NCBI RefSeq assembly: GCF_022835695.1
Contig: NZ_BQUV01000003.1
Location: 682,001-746,000, forward strand
Reading direction: 5' to 3'
DNA length: 64,000 nt
Source of the DNA: Bradyrhizobium sp. Ce-3
Lineage (GTDB): Bacteria; Pseudomonadota; Alphaproteobacteria; Rhizobiales; Xanthobacteraceae
Part shown: in pieces, positions 35,061 through 44,616 of the stretch
Layout of the letters: each line of letters starts with the position of its first letter
How positions within the stretch are numbered: position 1 is the first letter of the stretch
Position numbers and translations under genes: made by a program
Notes under the pieces: generated by a model
Databases searched by the model: none
What the model saw: the letters and a program-made list of their open reading frames with translations, nothing else
What the model was told of the DNA's origin: nothing

Positions 35061-35809
35061 CAGTCGACCTCCTCGCCGAGATAGGCTTCCTTGACCTTCG
35101 GATTGCCGCGGATCTCCTCCGGCGTGCCGGAAGCGATGATGTGGCCGTAGACCAGCACCGAGATGCGATCGGCGAGGCCGAACACCACGCTCATGTCGTG
35201 CTCGACGATCACGAGCGTGCGTCCTTCGGTGAGGCGGCGGATCAGTGCGACGGCGCGCTCGGTCTCGGCGTGGCTCATGCCCGCGGTCGGCTCGTCCAGC
35301 ATGATGACGCTGGCGCCGCCGGCGATCGTGATGCCGATCTCGAGCTCGCGCTGCTCGGCATAGGTCAGGAGACCCGCCGGCACGTCGCGGCGATGGCTGA
35401 GATGAATGTCGTCGAGGATCTGCGCGGTGCGCTGCTTCACTTCGGGCAGAGTGTCGACGTTCTTCCAGAATGCGTAGCGGTGGCCGGTCGCCCACAGCAC
35501 GGCGCAGCGGACGTTCTCCCACACCGTCATGCGGGCGAACACGTTGGTGACCTGGAACGAGCGCGACAGCCCGCGGCGGTTGATCTCGAATGGCCGCAGG
35601 CCGGAAGTGACCTCGCCGTTGAGGCGGATCTCGCCCGAGGTCGGCTTGATGTGGCCGGAGATCAGGTTGAACGTCGTCGACTTGCCGGCGCCGTTCGGGC
35701 CGATGATGGCGTGACGCTCGCCCTTGGCGACGCTGAGGTTGAGGTCGCGAATGATCTGGACGTTGCCGAAGCTCTTCTCGACGGCGTTGACTTGGATGGC
35801 TGCGGTCAT
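35060..35809 (-). CDS. livG: Branched-chain amino acid ABC transporter ATPase LivG
   Basis: A 249-residue LivG-type ATPase with Walker A GPNGAGKST and the insertion typical of LivG between the two halves (RLNGEVTSGLRPFEINRRGLSRSFQVTNVFARMTVWENV). The signature is YAEQRELEIGITIA, Walker B is VIMLDEP, and the tail holds EEIRGNPKVKEAYLGEE. LivG and LivF form the asymmetric ATPase pair. The start overlaps LivM by 4 bases. Confidence 0.92.
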   Translation of the reverse strand: MTAAIQVNAVEKSFGNVQIIRDLNLSVAKGERHAIIGPNGAGKSTTFNLISGHIKPTSGEIRLNGEVTSGLRPFEINRRGLSRSFQVTNVFARMTVWENVRCAVLWATGHRYAFWKNVDTLPEVKQRTAQILDDIHLSHRRDVPAGLLTYAEQRELEIGITIAGGASVIMLDEPTAGMSHAETERAVALIRRLTEGRTLVIVEHDMSVVFGLADRISVLVYGHIIASGTPEEIRGNPKVKEAYLGEEVD

Positions 35810-37098
35810 GCGAGATACCCCCGATCACGGGCCACCGTCGCGGCGCGATCCCAGGCTTCCGCGACGCGCCGCCAGGTGATGCGGGCGACCAGGAAGCCAC
35901 CGATCACCAGGACCGCCGCGGCCGCCCAGGTGGTCGGCGCGGTCGCGACGAAGGGAATGCCGAGCAGCTTGATGGCGTCGCCGCCGGAAAACCGCGCGAC
36001 GGTTTCGATGGTCAGGATGATGCCGAGCGCCAGCGCCAGCGTCGGGATCGCCGCAACCAGATAGGACGGGATCACGGTGCCGAGCGTGCCGGCGCGGATC
36101 AGCGGACGGTGCTTCATCAGGATGCCGGCGATGCCGCCCGGCGCGAACATCACGATGCCGATGAAGATGACGCCGAAATAGAGCTGCCAGACCGAGGTCA
36201 CGCTGGTCAGGCCGAGCTGCAGATAGGTCACCAGGATGGCGCCGAGGATCGGGCCGAAGAAATAGGCGGTGCCGCCGATGAACGCCGAGAACAGCACCAG
36301 GCCCGATTGCGTCGCGCCGAGATAGGCCGAATTGGCGATCTCGAAATTGATCGCGGTCAGGCCGCCGGCGATGCCGGCGAAGAAGCCGGCGAACATGTAG
36401 GCGAGATAGCGCACCACATGCGGATCGTAGCCGATGAACTCGACGCGCTCCGGATTGTCGCGCACCGCGTTGCAGATGCGCCCGAGCGGCGTGCGGGTCA
36501 GCGCGTACATCGCGATCGCCGACACCATCACCCAGAATGCGATCAGATAGTAGACCTGGATCTGCGGCCCGAAGGTCCAGCCGAACATCGGCATCAGCGA
36601 GGTGCGGTCGGTGGTGATGCCGGACTCGCCGCCGAACACGCTGCGCAGGATCAGCGACGACGAGGCGACCAGCTCGCCGATGCCGAGCGAGATCATCGCA
36701 AACACGGTGCCGGCGCGCTTGGTCATGACCCAGCCGACCAGCAACGCGAACGCCATGCCGCCGATGCCGCCGGCCAGCGGGATCACCGGCAGCGGGATCG
36801 GCCAGTTGTGGCTGGCGACCGCGTTCATGACATGCACGGCGAGGAAGCCGCCGAGGCCGTATTGCACGGCGTGTCCGAACGACAAGAGGCCGGTCTGGCC
36901 GAGCAGGATGTTGTAGGACAGCGCGAAGATGATCGCGATGCCGATCAGGCTGAACGAGGTCAGCGAGCCGCCCGACGAGAAGATCAGCGGCAGCACGACG
37001 AGCGCGATCGCGCCCAGCAGCCAGACGCCATAGAAGCTCAGGGCGCCGCCGGGCTCCTGCTTCGCCGCGGCAATTGAGGGCGTGGGAGCGTTGCTCAT
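35806..37098 (-). CDS. livM: Branched-chain amino acid ABC transporter permease LivM
   Basis: A 430-residue inner-membrane permease with about ten helices and the LivM core (IFALSYNILLGQTGLLSFGHAVQYGLGGFLAVH). It has an extra C-terminal segment after about residue 345 that contains two more hydrophobic stretches, longer than many LivM proteins. It overlaps LivH by 4 bases and LivG by 4. Confidence 0.91.
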   Translation of the reverse strand: MSNAPTPSIAAAKQEPGGALSFYGVWLLGAIALVVLPLIFSSGGSLTSFSLIGIAIIFALSYNILLGQTGLLSFGHAVQYGLGGFLAVHVMNAVASHNWPIPLPVIPLAGGIGGMAFALLVGWVMTKRAGTVFAMISLGIGELVASSSLILRSVFGGESGITTDRTSLMPMFGWTFGPQIQVYYLIAFWVMVSAIAMYALTRTPLGRICNAVRDNPERVEFIGYDPHVVRYLAYMFAGFFAGIAGGLTAINFEIANSAYLGATQSGLVLFSAFIGGTAYFFGPILGAILVTYLQLGLTSVTSVWQLYFGVIFIGIVMFAPGGIAGILMKHRPLIRAGTLGTVIPSYLVAAIPTLALALGIILTIETVARFSGGDAIKLLGIPFVATAPTTWAAAAVLVIGGFLVARITWRRVAEAWDRAATVARDRGYLA

Positions 37099-38042
37099 GA
37101 CTCGCGCGTCCCCAACAGGCCCATCGGGCGGAAGATCAACACCAGCACCAGCAGCACGTAGGGCAGGATCGGCGCGATCTGCGCGATCGTGACGTTCCAG
37201 ATGTCGGTGAGCGGCGAGGGGCCGAGGCTTGGATCGAGCGGACCGAACACGCTGGCGAGCGAGCCGTTGAGCGCGACCGCAAAGGTCTGGATCAACCCGA
37301 TCAGCAGCGAAGCGACGAAGGCGCCGGGCAGCGAGCCGAGGCCGCCGAACACGATGACGACGAACAGGATCGGGCCGAGCAGCGCGGCCATGTCGGACTG
37401 CGTCACCAGCGAGGGGCCGGCGATAACGCCGGCGAGGCCCGCCAGCGCGCTGCCGACGCCGAACACCAGCATGAAGACGCGGCCGACATTGTGGCCGAGA
37501 TGGCCGACCATGCTGGGATGGGTCAGCGCGGCCTGCACGATGAGGCCGACCCGCGTCCGCTTCAGCGTGACCAGCAGCGCGATGAAGATCACGACGGAGA
37601 CCACGAGCATGAAGATCTTGTAGGCGGGGTAGTTGGTCGAGAACACGGTGAAGGCCGGGAAGTCGAGCGCCGCCGGGACCCGATAGTCGACCGGGCTCTT
37701 GCCCCAGATCATCGAGACGATCTCCTCGATGGCGAAGGCGAGCCCGAAGGTCAGCAGCAGCTCGGCGACATGGCCGTGCTTGTGGGTGTTGCGCAGGCCG
37801 TAGCGCTCGACGCCCATGCCGACCACGCCGACCAGGAGCGGTGCGATCACCAGCGCCGGCCAGAAGCCGATCCAGCGGGTGAGCTGATAGCCGAAGAACG
37901 CGCCCAGCATGTAGAAGCTCGCATGCGCGAAGTTGAGCACGCCCATCATGCTGAAGATGACGGTGAGCCCGCTGGACAGCAGAAACAACAGCATGCCGAA
38001 CAGCACGCCGTTGAGCGTCGAGATGACGATGAGTTCAGCCAC
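37095..38042 (-). CDS. livH: Branched-chain amino acid ABC transporter permease LivH
   Basis: A 315-residue permease with about eight helices. The LivH-type block GLTVIFSMMGVLNFAHASFYMLGAF near the start is typical, with GVERYGLRNTHKHGHVAELLLTFGLAFAIEE after it. It lies 134 bases after the binding-protein gene. It forms the transmembrane core with LivM. Confidence 0.91.
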   Translation of the reverse strand: MAELIVISTLNGVLFGMLLFLLSSGLTVIFSMMGVLNFAHASFYMLGAFFGYQLTRWIGFWPALVIAPLLVGVVGMGVERYGLRNTHKHGHVAELLLTFGLAFAIEEIVSMIWGKSPVDYRVPAALDFPAFTVFSTNYPAYKIFMLVVSVVIFIALLVTLKRTRVGLIVQAALTHPSMVGHLGHNVGRVFMLVFGVGSALAGLAGVIAGPSLVTQSDMAALLGPILFVVIVFGGLGSLPGAFVASLLIGLIQTFAVALNGSLASVFGPLDPSLGPSPLTDIWNVTIAQIAPILPYVLLVLVLIFRPMGLLGTRES

Positions 38043-38176
38043 GGCGCACCCGCTTGAGACCGGAACGGTTCACGTGATCAAAGACCTGTCGGTGAAATGA
38101 ACTCCGGCACACCACGCTGCCGGAAGACGAACGCCCCCGCAACCCCGTGGTCGCGGAGGCGCCTTGCGGTGGCCGA

Positions 38177-39415
38177 TCAGGGCCGCTTCATGTTGCAGGT
38201 GGTCGGAAGCATGGTCTGATCGGTGTCGATCTTGGAGACGATGCGCCAGCCCCAGCCGGTGTTTTCCTCGTCGAACGGCTCCTTGGCCTTGTCGGCCGGC
38301 GCGCCGAACGCGGAGATGTAGATCGGCTGGAAGAACTGGTGGTCGTCCTTGCGCATGAAGCCCTCGCCGCCGTCGAACACGTCGAACTTCATGCCTTCGA
38401 GCGCCGCCGCGACCTTCACCGGATCGATCGAATTGGCCTTCTCGGCGGCCGCCTTGAACATCCGCATCTCGTTGACCGCGCGCGGATACCACACGGAAAT
38501 GCCGGTCTTGGCGCGGAAGTCCTTCTCGAACTCCATCGCCGCCTTGTTGCCGGAGTTCGGCACGCCTTCGCTGATCTGGAACACCTGGTTCTCGAGGCCG
38601 GTCTGCTTGATCGCAGTCGGTCCGCCGGCGCCGCCGGCATAATAGGTGTACCAGTTGACCTTGAGGCCGGCGTCAGCCGCCGCCTTCAGCAGCAGCGCGA
38701 AGTCCTGGCCCCAGTTGCCGGTCACGACGGTGTCGGCACCGGACGCCTTGATCTTGGCGATGTAGGGCGAGAAGTCGGTGACCTTGAGCATCGGGTGCAG
38801 TTCGTCGCCGACGACCTGGATATCCGGCCGCTTTTCGCCCAGCATCTTGCGCGCCGCGGTCCGCACCGACTGGCCGAACGAATAGTCCATGTTGATCAGA
38901 TAGACCTTCTTGATGGACGGCTGGCCCTTCATGTAGTTGGTCAGCGCTTCCATCTTGATGTCCGAGTTCGCATCCCAGCGGAAATGCCAGTAGCTGCACT
39001 TCTCGTTGGTCATGCTCGGATCGACCGCGGCGTAGTTGAAGTAGAGCACTTCCTTGCCGGGGTTGCGCGAATTGTGCTTGGTGACGAAATCTTCCAGCGC
39101 CGCACCGACCGACGAGCCGTTGCCCTGCGTGATGTAGTGGACGCCGGCGTCGACCGCCTTCTGCGCCTGCACCAGGCTTTCCTGCGGATTGGTCTTGTTG
39201 TCGAGCGGGACGATCTCGACCTTGTGGCCGAGGATGCCGCCCTTGGCGTTCAATTCGTCGGCGAGATACTGGAACGTCTTCAGGCCGCCTTCGCCAACGC
39301 TGGCGCCGCCGCCGGAGAGCGGGTCGATATAGCCGATCTTGATGGTTTCCTGCGCGGACGCCGCGCCTCCCAACACCGTCAGCGCTGCCGTAGCGGCAAC
39401 GATCAGCTTACGCAT
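38177..39415 (-). CDS. Branched-chain amino acid-type ABC transporter substrate-binding protein
   Basis: A 412-residue LivK/HAAT-type periplasmic binding protein (PF13458). The signal peptide ends in GGAASA (residue 21). The mature start ETIKIGYIDPLSGGGASVGEGGLKTFQYLADELN is characteristic, as are the later VGDELHPMLKVTDFSPYIAKIKASGADTVV blocks. Its ligand might be a branched-chain amino acid or an aromatic acid or amide, since this group is broad. The start at 39413-39415 gives a proper signal peptide and follows GGGAGAAACCAGG; upstream codons do not. It is the first gene of the liv cluster. Confidence 0.9.
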   Translation of the reverse strand: MRKLIVAATAALTVLGGAASAQETIKIGYIDPLSGGGASVGEGGLKTFQYLADELNAKGGILGHKVEIVPLDNKTNPQESLVQAQKAVDAGVHYITQGNGSSVGAALEDFVTKHNSRNPGKEVLYFNYAAVDPSMTNEKCSYWHFRWDANSDIKMEALTNYMKGQPSIKKVYLINMDYSFGQSVRTAARKMLGEKRPDIQVVGDELHPMLKVTDFSPYIAKIKASGADTVVTGNWGQDFALLLKAAADAGLKVNWYTYYAGGAGGPTAIKQTGLENQVFQISEGVPNSGNKAAMEFEKDFRAKTGISVWYPRAVNEMRMFKAAAEKANSIDPVKVAAALEGMKFDVFDGGEGFMRKDDHQFFQPIYISAFGAPADKAKEPFDEENTGWGWRIVSKIDTDQTMLPTTCNMKRP

Positions 39416-39688
39416 CCTGGTTTCTCCCTTGCTCGTGTTTCTTGATCTTGGCGATCGAAGCCGTCTCATAGCCTCAATTGCCGAGCCTCCGCAACTTTCG
39501 CTTTGAATACTGCGTCAAGTTTTAGCGGAAGGTATTATAATGTTATAGGCTATCCATCAGCTGGGTCCGGCACAATTTTGAATTGGCAGTAAACTTTTGG
39601 ATGAGGGCACGCGCTGGTTTCCGGTCGGGAACCAGTGCCATTCCGTGGTCAGGGGGAGGGAGAAGGTCGGATCGCGGCCGTGGCGGAT

Positions 39689-40915
39689 CTAGCCCGGAAG
39701 CCGGCGCGGCTTGAGGCCCGCGAGAAACAGCCGCGCGAAATGATCTGCGATCTCTGCCGGAGACCAGTCGCGCCTGGTCTTGAACCAGATCGGATACCAA
39801 TGGCCCATTCCGGTCAGGATGCGCTCCGCAAAGTATGTATCGATGCGGCGGAAGCGGCCCTCGTCGATCCAGCGCTGATAGCTGTTCTGGTCCTCCCGGA
39901 TCGTCGCCAGCACGTCGCCGACATAGGCCTTGCGGTCGACGTCGCTGAGATAGTTGATGTTGTGGTAGGTCGCCTTCGGGCCGCACGGCGTGTCGTGCAG
40001 CATCAAGAGCAAGCGGATGCGCTGCACGATCTGATCGAATGCGCCGAGGCGCTGGGCTTGCAGATGCTCGCGGATGCCGACCTCGCCGGCGAGCCCGCGT
40101 CGCAGGCAGGCCAGCAGCAGGCTCTCTTTCTCGCTGAAATGATAGTAGATGCCGGCGCGCGTCATGCCGGCATCCGCGGCGATGCTTTCGAGCGACGTGC
40201 CCGACGCGCCCCTGCGGTTGAAGCTGTCGGAAGCAATCGACAGCATCCGGTCGAACTTCGCGGCGCGCTTGTTCAATGCCGCGCGCGCCGCGAGGAAAGG
40301 CGCGATGCTGAGCGGTTCGGGCATCTCGGGGATTGCGATCCCGCGCCGGTAGACGCCGTGCGTGATGATGTCGTCGATCGCATCGATTGCCTGCTGGCGC
40401 GTGTAGTAGTCGCGTTCGGACAGCCAGAACGGCACCCAGTCGAGGATCGAGATCAGCGCCACCGCCGTCAGCAGCGGTTCGTCGCAGGCGATCGAGCCGT
40501 CGGCAACGCCGCGTTTCAGCACGTCCGCCAGCAGTGCGGCGTTCTGCCAGCGCTTGGCGTGGACCTCACTGCTGTAGGGCGCGGCCAGCGCATCGATATC
40601 GCTGAACAGGATCATGCGCTGGCCTTCGGGCCGCAGCCTGCCGCGGACGAAGCGCCTGACGATCTCGAGCCCGTCGATGCCGGGCTCGGCGGCCGCCTCG
40701 ATCTCGTGCCGATAGATTGCAAGGCCCCGCAGATAGCAGTGGAAGATCAGATCTTCCTTGTCGCGGAAATAGTGATACAGCGCGCCCGGCACGGCCCGCA
40801 CCGACGCCGCGACCTGCTCCATCGTGACGTTCGCGTAGGAGTGGCGGGCAAACAGCCGGGACGCCGAGACGAGGATTTCTTCAGCCCGATCCGTCGGGTC
40901 GGCGGCGACTTGCAA
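39689..40915 (-). CDS. Tandem TetR-family regulator (two TetR domains in one protein)
   Basis: A 408-residue protein with two TetR HTH regions. The first is about residues 10-55 (RAEEILVSASRLFARHSYANVTMEQVAASVRAVPGALYHYFRDKEDLI). The second is about 215-262 (RMLSIASDSFNRRGASGTSLESIAADAGMTRAGIYYHFSEKESLL). Each is followed by a ligand-domain-like segment. Normal TetR proteins have about 200 residues, so this is a doubled fold that could act as a single-chain dimer. It lies 273 bases upstream of the liv binding-protein gene on the same strand and divergent from the reductase. Its targets probably include one of them. Confidence 0.85.
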   Translation of the reverse strand: MQVAADPTDRAEEILVSASRLFARHSYANVTMEQVAASVRAVPGALYHYFRDKEDLIFHCYLRGLAIYRHEIEAAAEPGIDGLEIVRRFVRGRLRPEGQRMILFSDIDALAAPYSSEVHAKRWQNAALLADVLKRGVADGSIACDEPLLTAVALISILDWVPFWLSERDYYTRQQAIDAIDDIITHGVYRRGIAIPEMPEPLSIAPFLAARAALNKRAAKFDRMLSIASDSFNRRGASGTSLESIAADAGMTRAGIYYHFSEKESLLLACLRRGLAGEVGIREHLQAQRLGAFDQIVQRIRLLLMLHDTPCGPKATYHNINYLSDVDRKAYVGDVLATIREDQNSYQRWIDEGRFRRIDTYFAERILTGMGHWYPIWFKTRRDWSPAEIADHFARLFLAGLKPRRLPG

Positions 40916-41037
40916 GCTCGAATGCCCTTCCTGATCGCGGAACGAAAATCCGCACGCGAGATAATCCCCTTGGCAGCCGCTTGTCGATCTGCGATAGACG
41001 GTGGCATACCATACACCAGCGGTCTTTTGGAGAGAGC

Positions 41038-42102
41038 ATGGCGCGCAACATTCTGATCCTTGGAGCTTCCTACGGCTCCCTGCTGGGGACCAAGCTTCTG
41101 ATGGCGGGTCACAACGTGTCGCTGGTGTGCCGCAAGAACACCGCCGACCTGATCAATCGCGAAGGCACCGAGGTTCGGATCAAGCTGCGCGACGAGAAGG
41201 AGCACCGCTCGATCTTCTCGCGCGACCTGCCCGGCAAGCTCGACGCCGTCACGCCCGCCGATGTCGACGTGTCGCGCTACGACATGGTTGGCCTCGCGAT
41301 GCAGGAGCCGCAATACACCAACCACACGGTTCGCGTGCTGATGATCAAGATCGCGGCGGCGAAGCTGCCGTGTCTCTCGATCATGAACATGCCGCCGCTG
41401 CCGTATCTGAAGCGGATCCCCGCGCTCGCCGGCATGGACCTCGAGGAGGCCTATACCAACGCGCAGGTCTGGGAGCGCTTCGAGCCGGGCCTCGTCACGC
41501 TGTGCTCGCCGGACCCGCAGGCGTTCCGTCCGCCGGAGGAGAAGGCCAATGTGCTGCATGTCGGCCTGCCGACCAACTTCAAGGCTTCGGCCTTCGCCGA
41601 CGACAAGCACAACAAGGTGCTGCGCGAGCTCGAAGCCGACATCGACGCGGTGACGCTCGACGGCCAGGACGTGCCGGTGAAGCTGAAGGTGTTCGATTCG
41701 CTGTTCGTGCCGCTGGCAAAGTGGTCGATGCTGCTGACCGGCAATTACCGCTGCATCACGCCATCAGAGCCGCAATCGATCCGCGACGCCGTGCACGGCG
41801 ACCTGACGCGCTCGCAGGCGATCTATGACCATGTCGACGGCATTGCCCGCAAGCTCGGCGCCGACCCGGCGGACCAGGTGCCGTTCGCGAAATACGCCAA
41901 GGCGGCGGAAAGCCTGCTCAAGCCGTCCTCGGCGGCTCGCGCGGTCGCCGCCGGCGCGCCGTTCATCGAGCGCGTCGATTTGCTAGTGAAGCTGATCTCG
42001 CACCAGCTCGGCACGCCGAGCGCCGAGATCGACCGCACGGTGGAGACCGTCGATCAGAAGCTGAACGAGAAGATCGTGCAGGGCGGCTCCGGCGCGGAGT
42101 GA
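41038..42102 (+). CDS. Ketopantoate reductase-like (KPR/ApbA family) protein
   Basis: A 354-residue protein. The N-terminus ILILGASYGSLLGTKLLMAGHNVSLVCR is an NADP-binding Rossmann motif of the ketopantoate reductase N-terminal type, with GASYG instead of GAGAIG. The C-terminal domain (ELEADIDAVTLDGQDVPVKLKVFDSLFVPLAKWSMLLTGNYRC) is divergent. It may act on a 2-oxo acid, but the pantoate role is not assured. It is divergent from the double TetR with a GGAGAGAG ribosome site. Confidence 0.75.
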   Translation: MARNILILGASYGSLLGTKLLMAGHNVSLVCRKNTADLINREGTEVRIKLRDEKEHRSIFSRDLPGKLDAVTPADVDVSRYDMVGLAMQEPQYTNHTVRVLMIKIAAAKLPCLSIMNMPPLPYLKRIPALAGMDLEEAYTNAQVWERFEPGLVTLCSPDPQAFRPPEEKANVLHVGLPTNFKASAFADDKHNKVLRELEADIDAVTLDGQDVPVKLKVFDSLFVPLAKWSMLLTGNYRCITPSEPQSIRDAVHGDLTRSQAIYDHVDGIARKLGADPADQVPFAKYAKAAESLLKPSSAARAVAAGAPFIERVDLLVKLISHQLGTPSAEIDRTVETVDQKLNEKIVQGGSGAE

Positions 42103-42240
42103 CGCGCGCTGATGGCGGGGGCAGCAACGCCCTCGCCATGCATCGGCGATCGGCAAGGCGCGCGATTGCGGCCGCCGAACGCATGGCTCGGCCCTGTCCG
42201 CTGAGGTAGGCTCACCCAGCTGCGGTTGGGAGCCACCGAC

Positions 42241-42435
42241 ATGCCGATCAAATCGCTTCCTCACCTTGCCATCTACGGCGACCTCGATCGCGCCCGCGAC
42301 ATCCTGCGCGCCTGGCAGCCGCTCGACCATCTCTCTCCAGACGACGCCGAGATCGTCGTGAAGGCGATCGCCGAAGGCATCGCCCGCGGCCGCCGGCACG
42401 GACTCGAGATGGGGCAGTGCCATCTGGCGGCGTAG
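42241..42435 (+). CDS. Small hypothetical protein
   Basis: A 64-residue protein with GGGAG 9 bases before its ATG. It has a clear helix-rich composition (DLDRARDILRAWQPLDHLSPDDAEIVVKAIAEGIARGRRHG) and no transmembrane segment or signal. Family unknown. It is bounded by a palindromic intergenic repeat downstream. Confidence 0.55.
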   Translation: MPIKSLPHLAIYGDLDRARDILRAWQPLDHLSPDDAEIVVKAIAEGIARGRRHGLEMGQCHLAA

Positions 42436-42484
42436 GCGGCACGCCCAGCATTGATAGCGCACGTCAGGTGAGCACGCCGCTCGG

Positions 42485-42655
42485 GCTCCCTCTCCCCTTG
42501 CGGGAGAGGGTGGGGAGAGGGGTGGCCCCGGGCGAGACGATCGACATGAAGTCAGCGCCCGCAATCTCGGCTCCGTGCCGCGTGCTCGACTGAGTGGAGA
42601 GAGTTCGCCGTGTGGCACCCTTCTCCCCACCCTCCCCCGCAAGGGGAGAGGGAGC
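42485..42655. repeat. Inverted pair of GC-rich palindromic intergenic elements
   Basis: A 39-base element at 42485-42523 (beginning GCTCCCTCTCC) recurs as its reverse complement at 42617-42655 with 2 mismatches. Each element contains its own short inverted repeat around GCGGGAGAGG. The spacer has no gene. Confidence 0.75.
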
Positions 42656-42702
42656 CCATCCGCCGGTGGCTCCATCACATGACGGAGCCCCTCGAAGCGC
42701 GG

Positions 42703-43122
42703 CTAGCCCTCATGCTCCACGGCCAAGATCGTCACCGCGCGCGTCTGGTGGCTCGGCGTCTGGAAATCGATGGTCTGGCCGACCGACAATCCGATCAGCG
42801 CGGCGCCGACCGGGGTCAGCACCGAGACGCGGCGCAGCGCGATGTCGGCTTCGTGCGGATAGACCAGCACGACTTCCCTGACATCGCCGGTCTCGTCGTC
42901 GCGATAGCGCACGCACGAGCCCATGCGGACCACGTCGTGCAGCTCGGCATCGTCGTCGACGAGTTGGGCCCGGTCGGTCTCGCGGGCGAGGAACTGGGCG
43001 ACGCGCGGAAACACCGCCATGCTGGAATCGGCCAGCGCGCTGAGGCGATGCGCTTCGCTCGCGGTGATCACGATCGGTGGCAATGCGGCGGCGGCAAAGC
43101 TGTTCTGAATGTGTCGGGTCAT
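42703..43122 (-). CDS. rnk: Nucleoside diphosphate kinase regulator (Rnk), GreA/GreB C-terminal fold
   Basis: A 139-residue Rnk-like protein. The N-terminal helical part is short, and the C-terminal FKBP-like domain carries MGSCVRYRDDETGDVREVVLVYPHEADIALRRVSVLTPVGAALIGLSVGQTIDFQTP, with the GreA/B 'P.G.AL.G' turn. Rnk-type proteins bind RNA polymerase and affect nucleotide pools. No neighbour clarifies its role. Confidence 0.85.
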   Translation of the reverse strand: MTRHIQNSFAAAALPPIVITASEAHRLSALADSSMAVFPRVAQFLARETDRAQLVDDDAELHDVVRMGSCVRYRDDETGDVREVVLVYPHEADIALRRVSVLTPVGAALIGLSVGQTIDFQTPSHQTRAVTILAVEHEG

Positions 43123-43409
43123 GTCGGATGATCTTTGCGGTTGATCGGAGACGCACCAATGCCGGCGCGCGGATCTCTCGCGCGACGCGACAAGCTGAAA
43201 TGATTGGGATGACGTTCAGGGAATCCGGACGGCGCGCGATCGCCGGCCGGCTAATTGCCTGCGTGCAGACGTCCGGCGCGCAAGCCGAGGCGCGCAATGC
43301 GGGTGTCGATGCTCAACATGTCGATCATGGCACCATCAACATAGCCGCTCGTGACGCCGCATCCATTGCGGCGAAAGCGCGCACGCGCGATCGCCGCAGC
43401 AGCCTTGCG

Positions 43410-43940
43410 TCAGGGCTGCCCGATGCCGGTGAGGCCGAGCACGGCGCCCGCGGCGAGCGCGAGCAGCGGATGGATGCGGGTCGTCGTGGTGGCGATCGCG
43501 ACGCCCGCCGCGATCAGCACGGTGCCCCAGCTCGAGACCGAGGCGTGGGTGATGACGATGGCGCTGGCGGTGACGAGGCCGGCGGTGACCGGAACCAGCC
43601 CGGCCTGTACGGTGCGCCGCCAGGGCCGGTCCTTGAAGCGTTCCCAGAGCCGCAGCGCAAATCCGGTGACCAGCGACGACGGCCCGAACTTGGCGAGCGA
43701 CGTCACCAGCACGCCCGAGAAGCCGGCGACATGCCAGCCGACCAGCGGCACCACCATCATGTTCGGCCCGGGTGCAGCCTGCGCCAGTGCGAACAGTGCG
43801 CTGAACTCCTGCGCCGTCATCCAGTGATGGATATCGACCACCTGACGCTGCATCTCAGGCAGGATGGTGTTGCCGCCGCCGAAGGCGAGCAGCGACAGCT
43901 CGGCGAAGATCAGCGCGAGCGTGACGAGGGTTGCGGTCAT
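43410..43940 (-). CDS. Chromate transporter half, C-terminal type
   Basis: A 176-residue membrane protein with ChrA-domain motifs: LLAFGGGNTILPEMQRQVVD and ALAQAAPGPNMMVVPLVGW. Together with the adjacent gene it forms a bipartite chromate or sulfate-like anion transporter; full ChrA proteins have both halves in one chain. It overlaps the upstream half by 4 bases. The start at 43938-43940 is the one overlapping the previous stop. The downstream region 43123-43409 (287 bases) is free of credible genes. Confidence 0.85.
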   Translation of the reverse strand: MTATLVTLALIFAELSLLAFGGGNTILPEMQRQVVDIHHWMTAQEFSALFALAQAAPGPNMMVVPLVGWHVAGFSGVLVTSLAKFGPSSLVTGFALRLWERFKDRPWRRTVQAGLVPVTAGLVTASAIVITHASVSSWGTVLIAAGVAIATTTTRIHPLLALAAGAVLGLTGIGQP

Positions 43941-44503
43941 GATGCCTGCCTCGATCGCAGGAAGATGCTGAGCGGCGCCAGCGTCAACAGCGTCGGCAGC
44001 AGCGGCAATCTGAACACTGCGATCGCCAGCACGCACAGCGCGCCGATGACGAGGCCGAGCACGTCGCGGCGCAACGGCCAGGCGATCTTTATCGCGGTGG
44101 AGATCAAAAGCCCGGCTGCCGCGGCGGCGAGACCGCCGAACAGATGACGGACGACCGGGTCGTCGGCGAAGCGGCCATAGATCACGCCGAGGCCGATCAC
44201 GACCGCGGTCGGCACCGCGATCAGGCCGAGGATCGAAGCGAACGCGCCGGGAAGGCCGCGAAACTTCAACCCCACCGCCACCGACATGTTGATGATGTTG
44301 CCGCCGGGCAGGAACTGGCAGAGCCCGAGCAGGTCGGTGAACTCGGCGCCGGTGAGCCAGCCGCGCTTCTCCACCATCATGTGGCGCGCCAGCGGCAGCA
44401 CGCCGCCGAAGCCGGTCAGCCCGAGGATGAAGAAGCCCGTGAACAGCTCGCCGACATCAGGTGCAGGATGCCTGGTGGTTTGTGCGGCGGGTATGGCGTC
44501 CAT
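43937..44503 (-). CDS. Chromate transporter half, N-terminal type
   Basis: A 188-residue membrane protein with LGLTGFGGVLPLARHMMVEKRGWLTGAEFTDLLGLCQFLPGGNIINMSVAVG, the ChrA signature of a GGxxP and PGP-like turn. It is the first gene of the split pair. It is divergent from a LysR gene; the 113-base gap contains an AT-rich palindromic site. In split ChrA pairs both halves are required for chromate export. Confidence 0.85.
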   Translation of the reverse strand: MDAIPAAQTTRHPAPDVGELFTGFFILGLTGFGGVLPLARHMMVEKRGWLTGAEFTDLLGLCQFLPGGNIINMSVAVGLKFRGLPGAFASILGLIAVPTAVVIGLGVIYGRFADDPVVRHLFGGLAAAAAGLLISTAIKIAWPLRRDVLGLVIGALCVLAIAVFRLPLLPTLLTLAPLSIFLRSRQAS

Positions 44504-44562
44504 CGGCGGGGCGGCTCCGGTTCGTTCGTTGTTGCGTTGACTCTAGTTGGCCGCGTGCCAAA

Positions 44563-44579
44563 TATCCAATATATGGATA
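44563..44579. promoter_or_regulatory. LysR-type operator between chrA and lysR
   Basis: TATCCAATATATGGATA has perfect 6-bp arms around 5 bases. It is 37 bases from the LysR start and 59 from the chrA start, with a further AT-rich repeat (GCATATCTAATGCATATG) just after it. Confidence 0.5.
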
Positions 44580-44616
44580 AGGTAATTTGCATATCTAATG
44601 CATATGGGTCGTCCCG

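Noticed and set aside
34365-35900. A single 511-codon frame covering LivF and part of LivG
   Set aside because: Only the LivF part has family sequence; the upstream part is a shadow frame over the LivG gene.
38147-39445. A 432-codon plus-strand frame antisense to the liv binding protein
   Set aside because: Shadow of a signal-peptide-bearing binding protein on the opposite strand.
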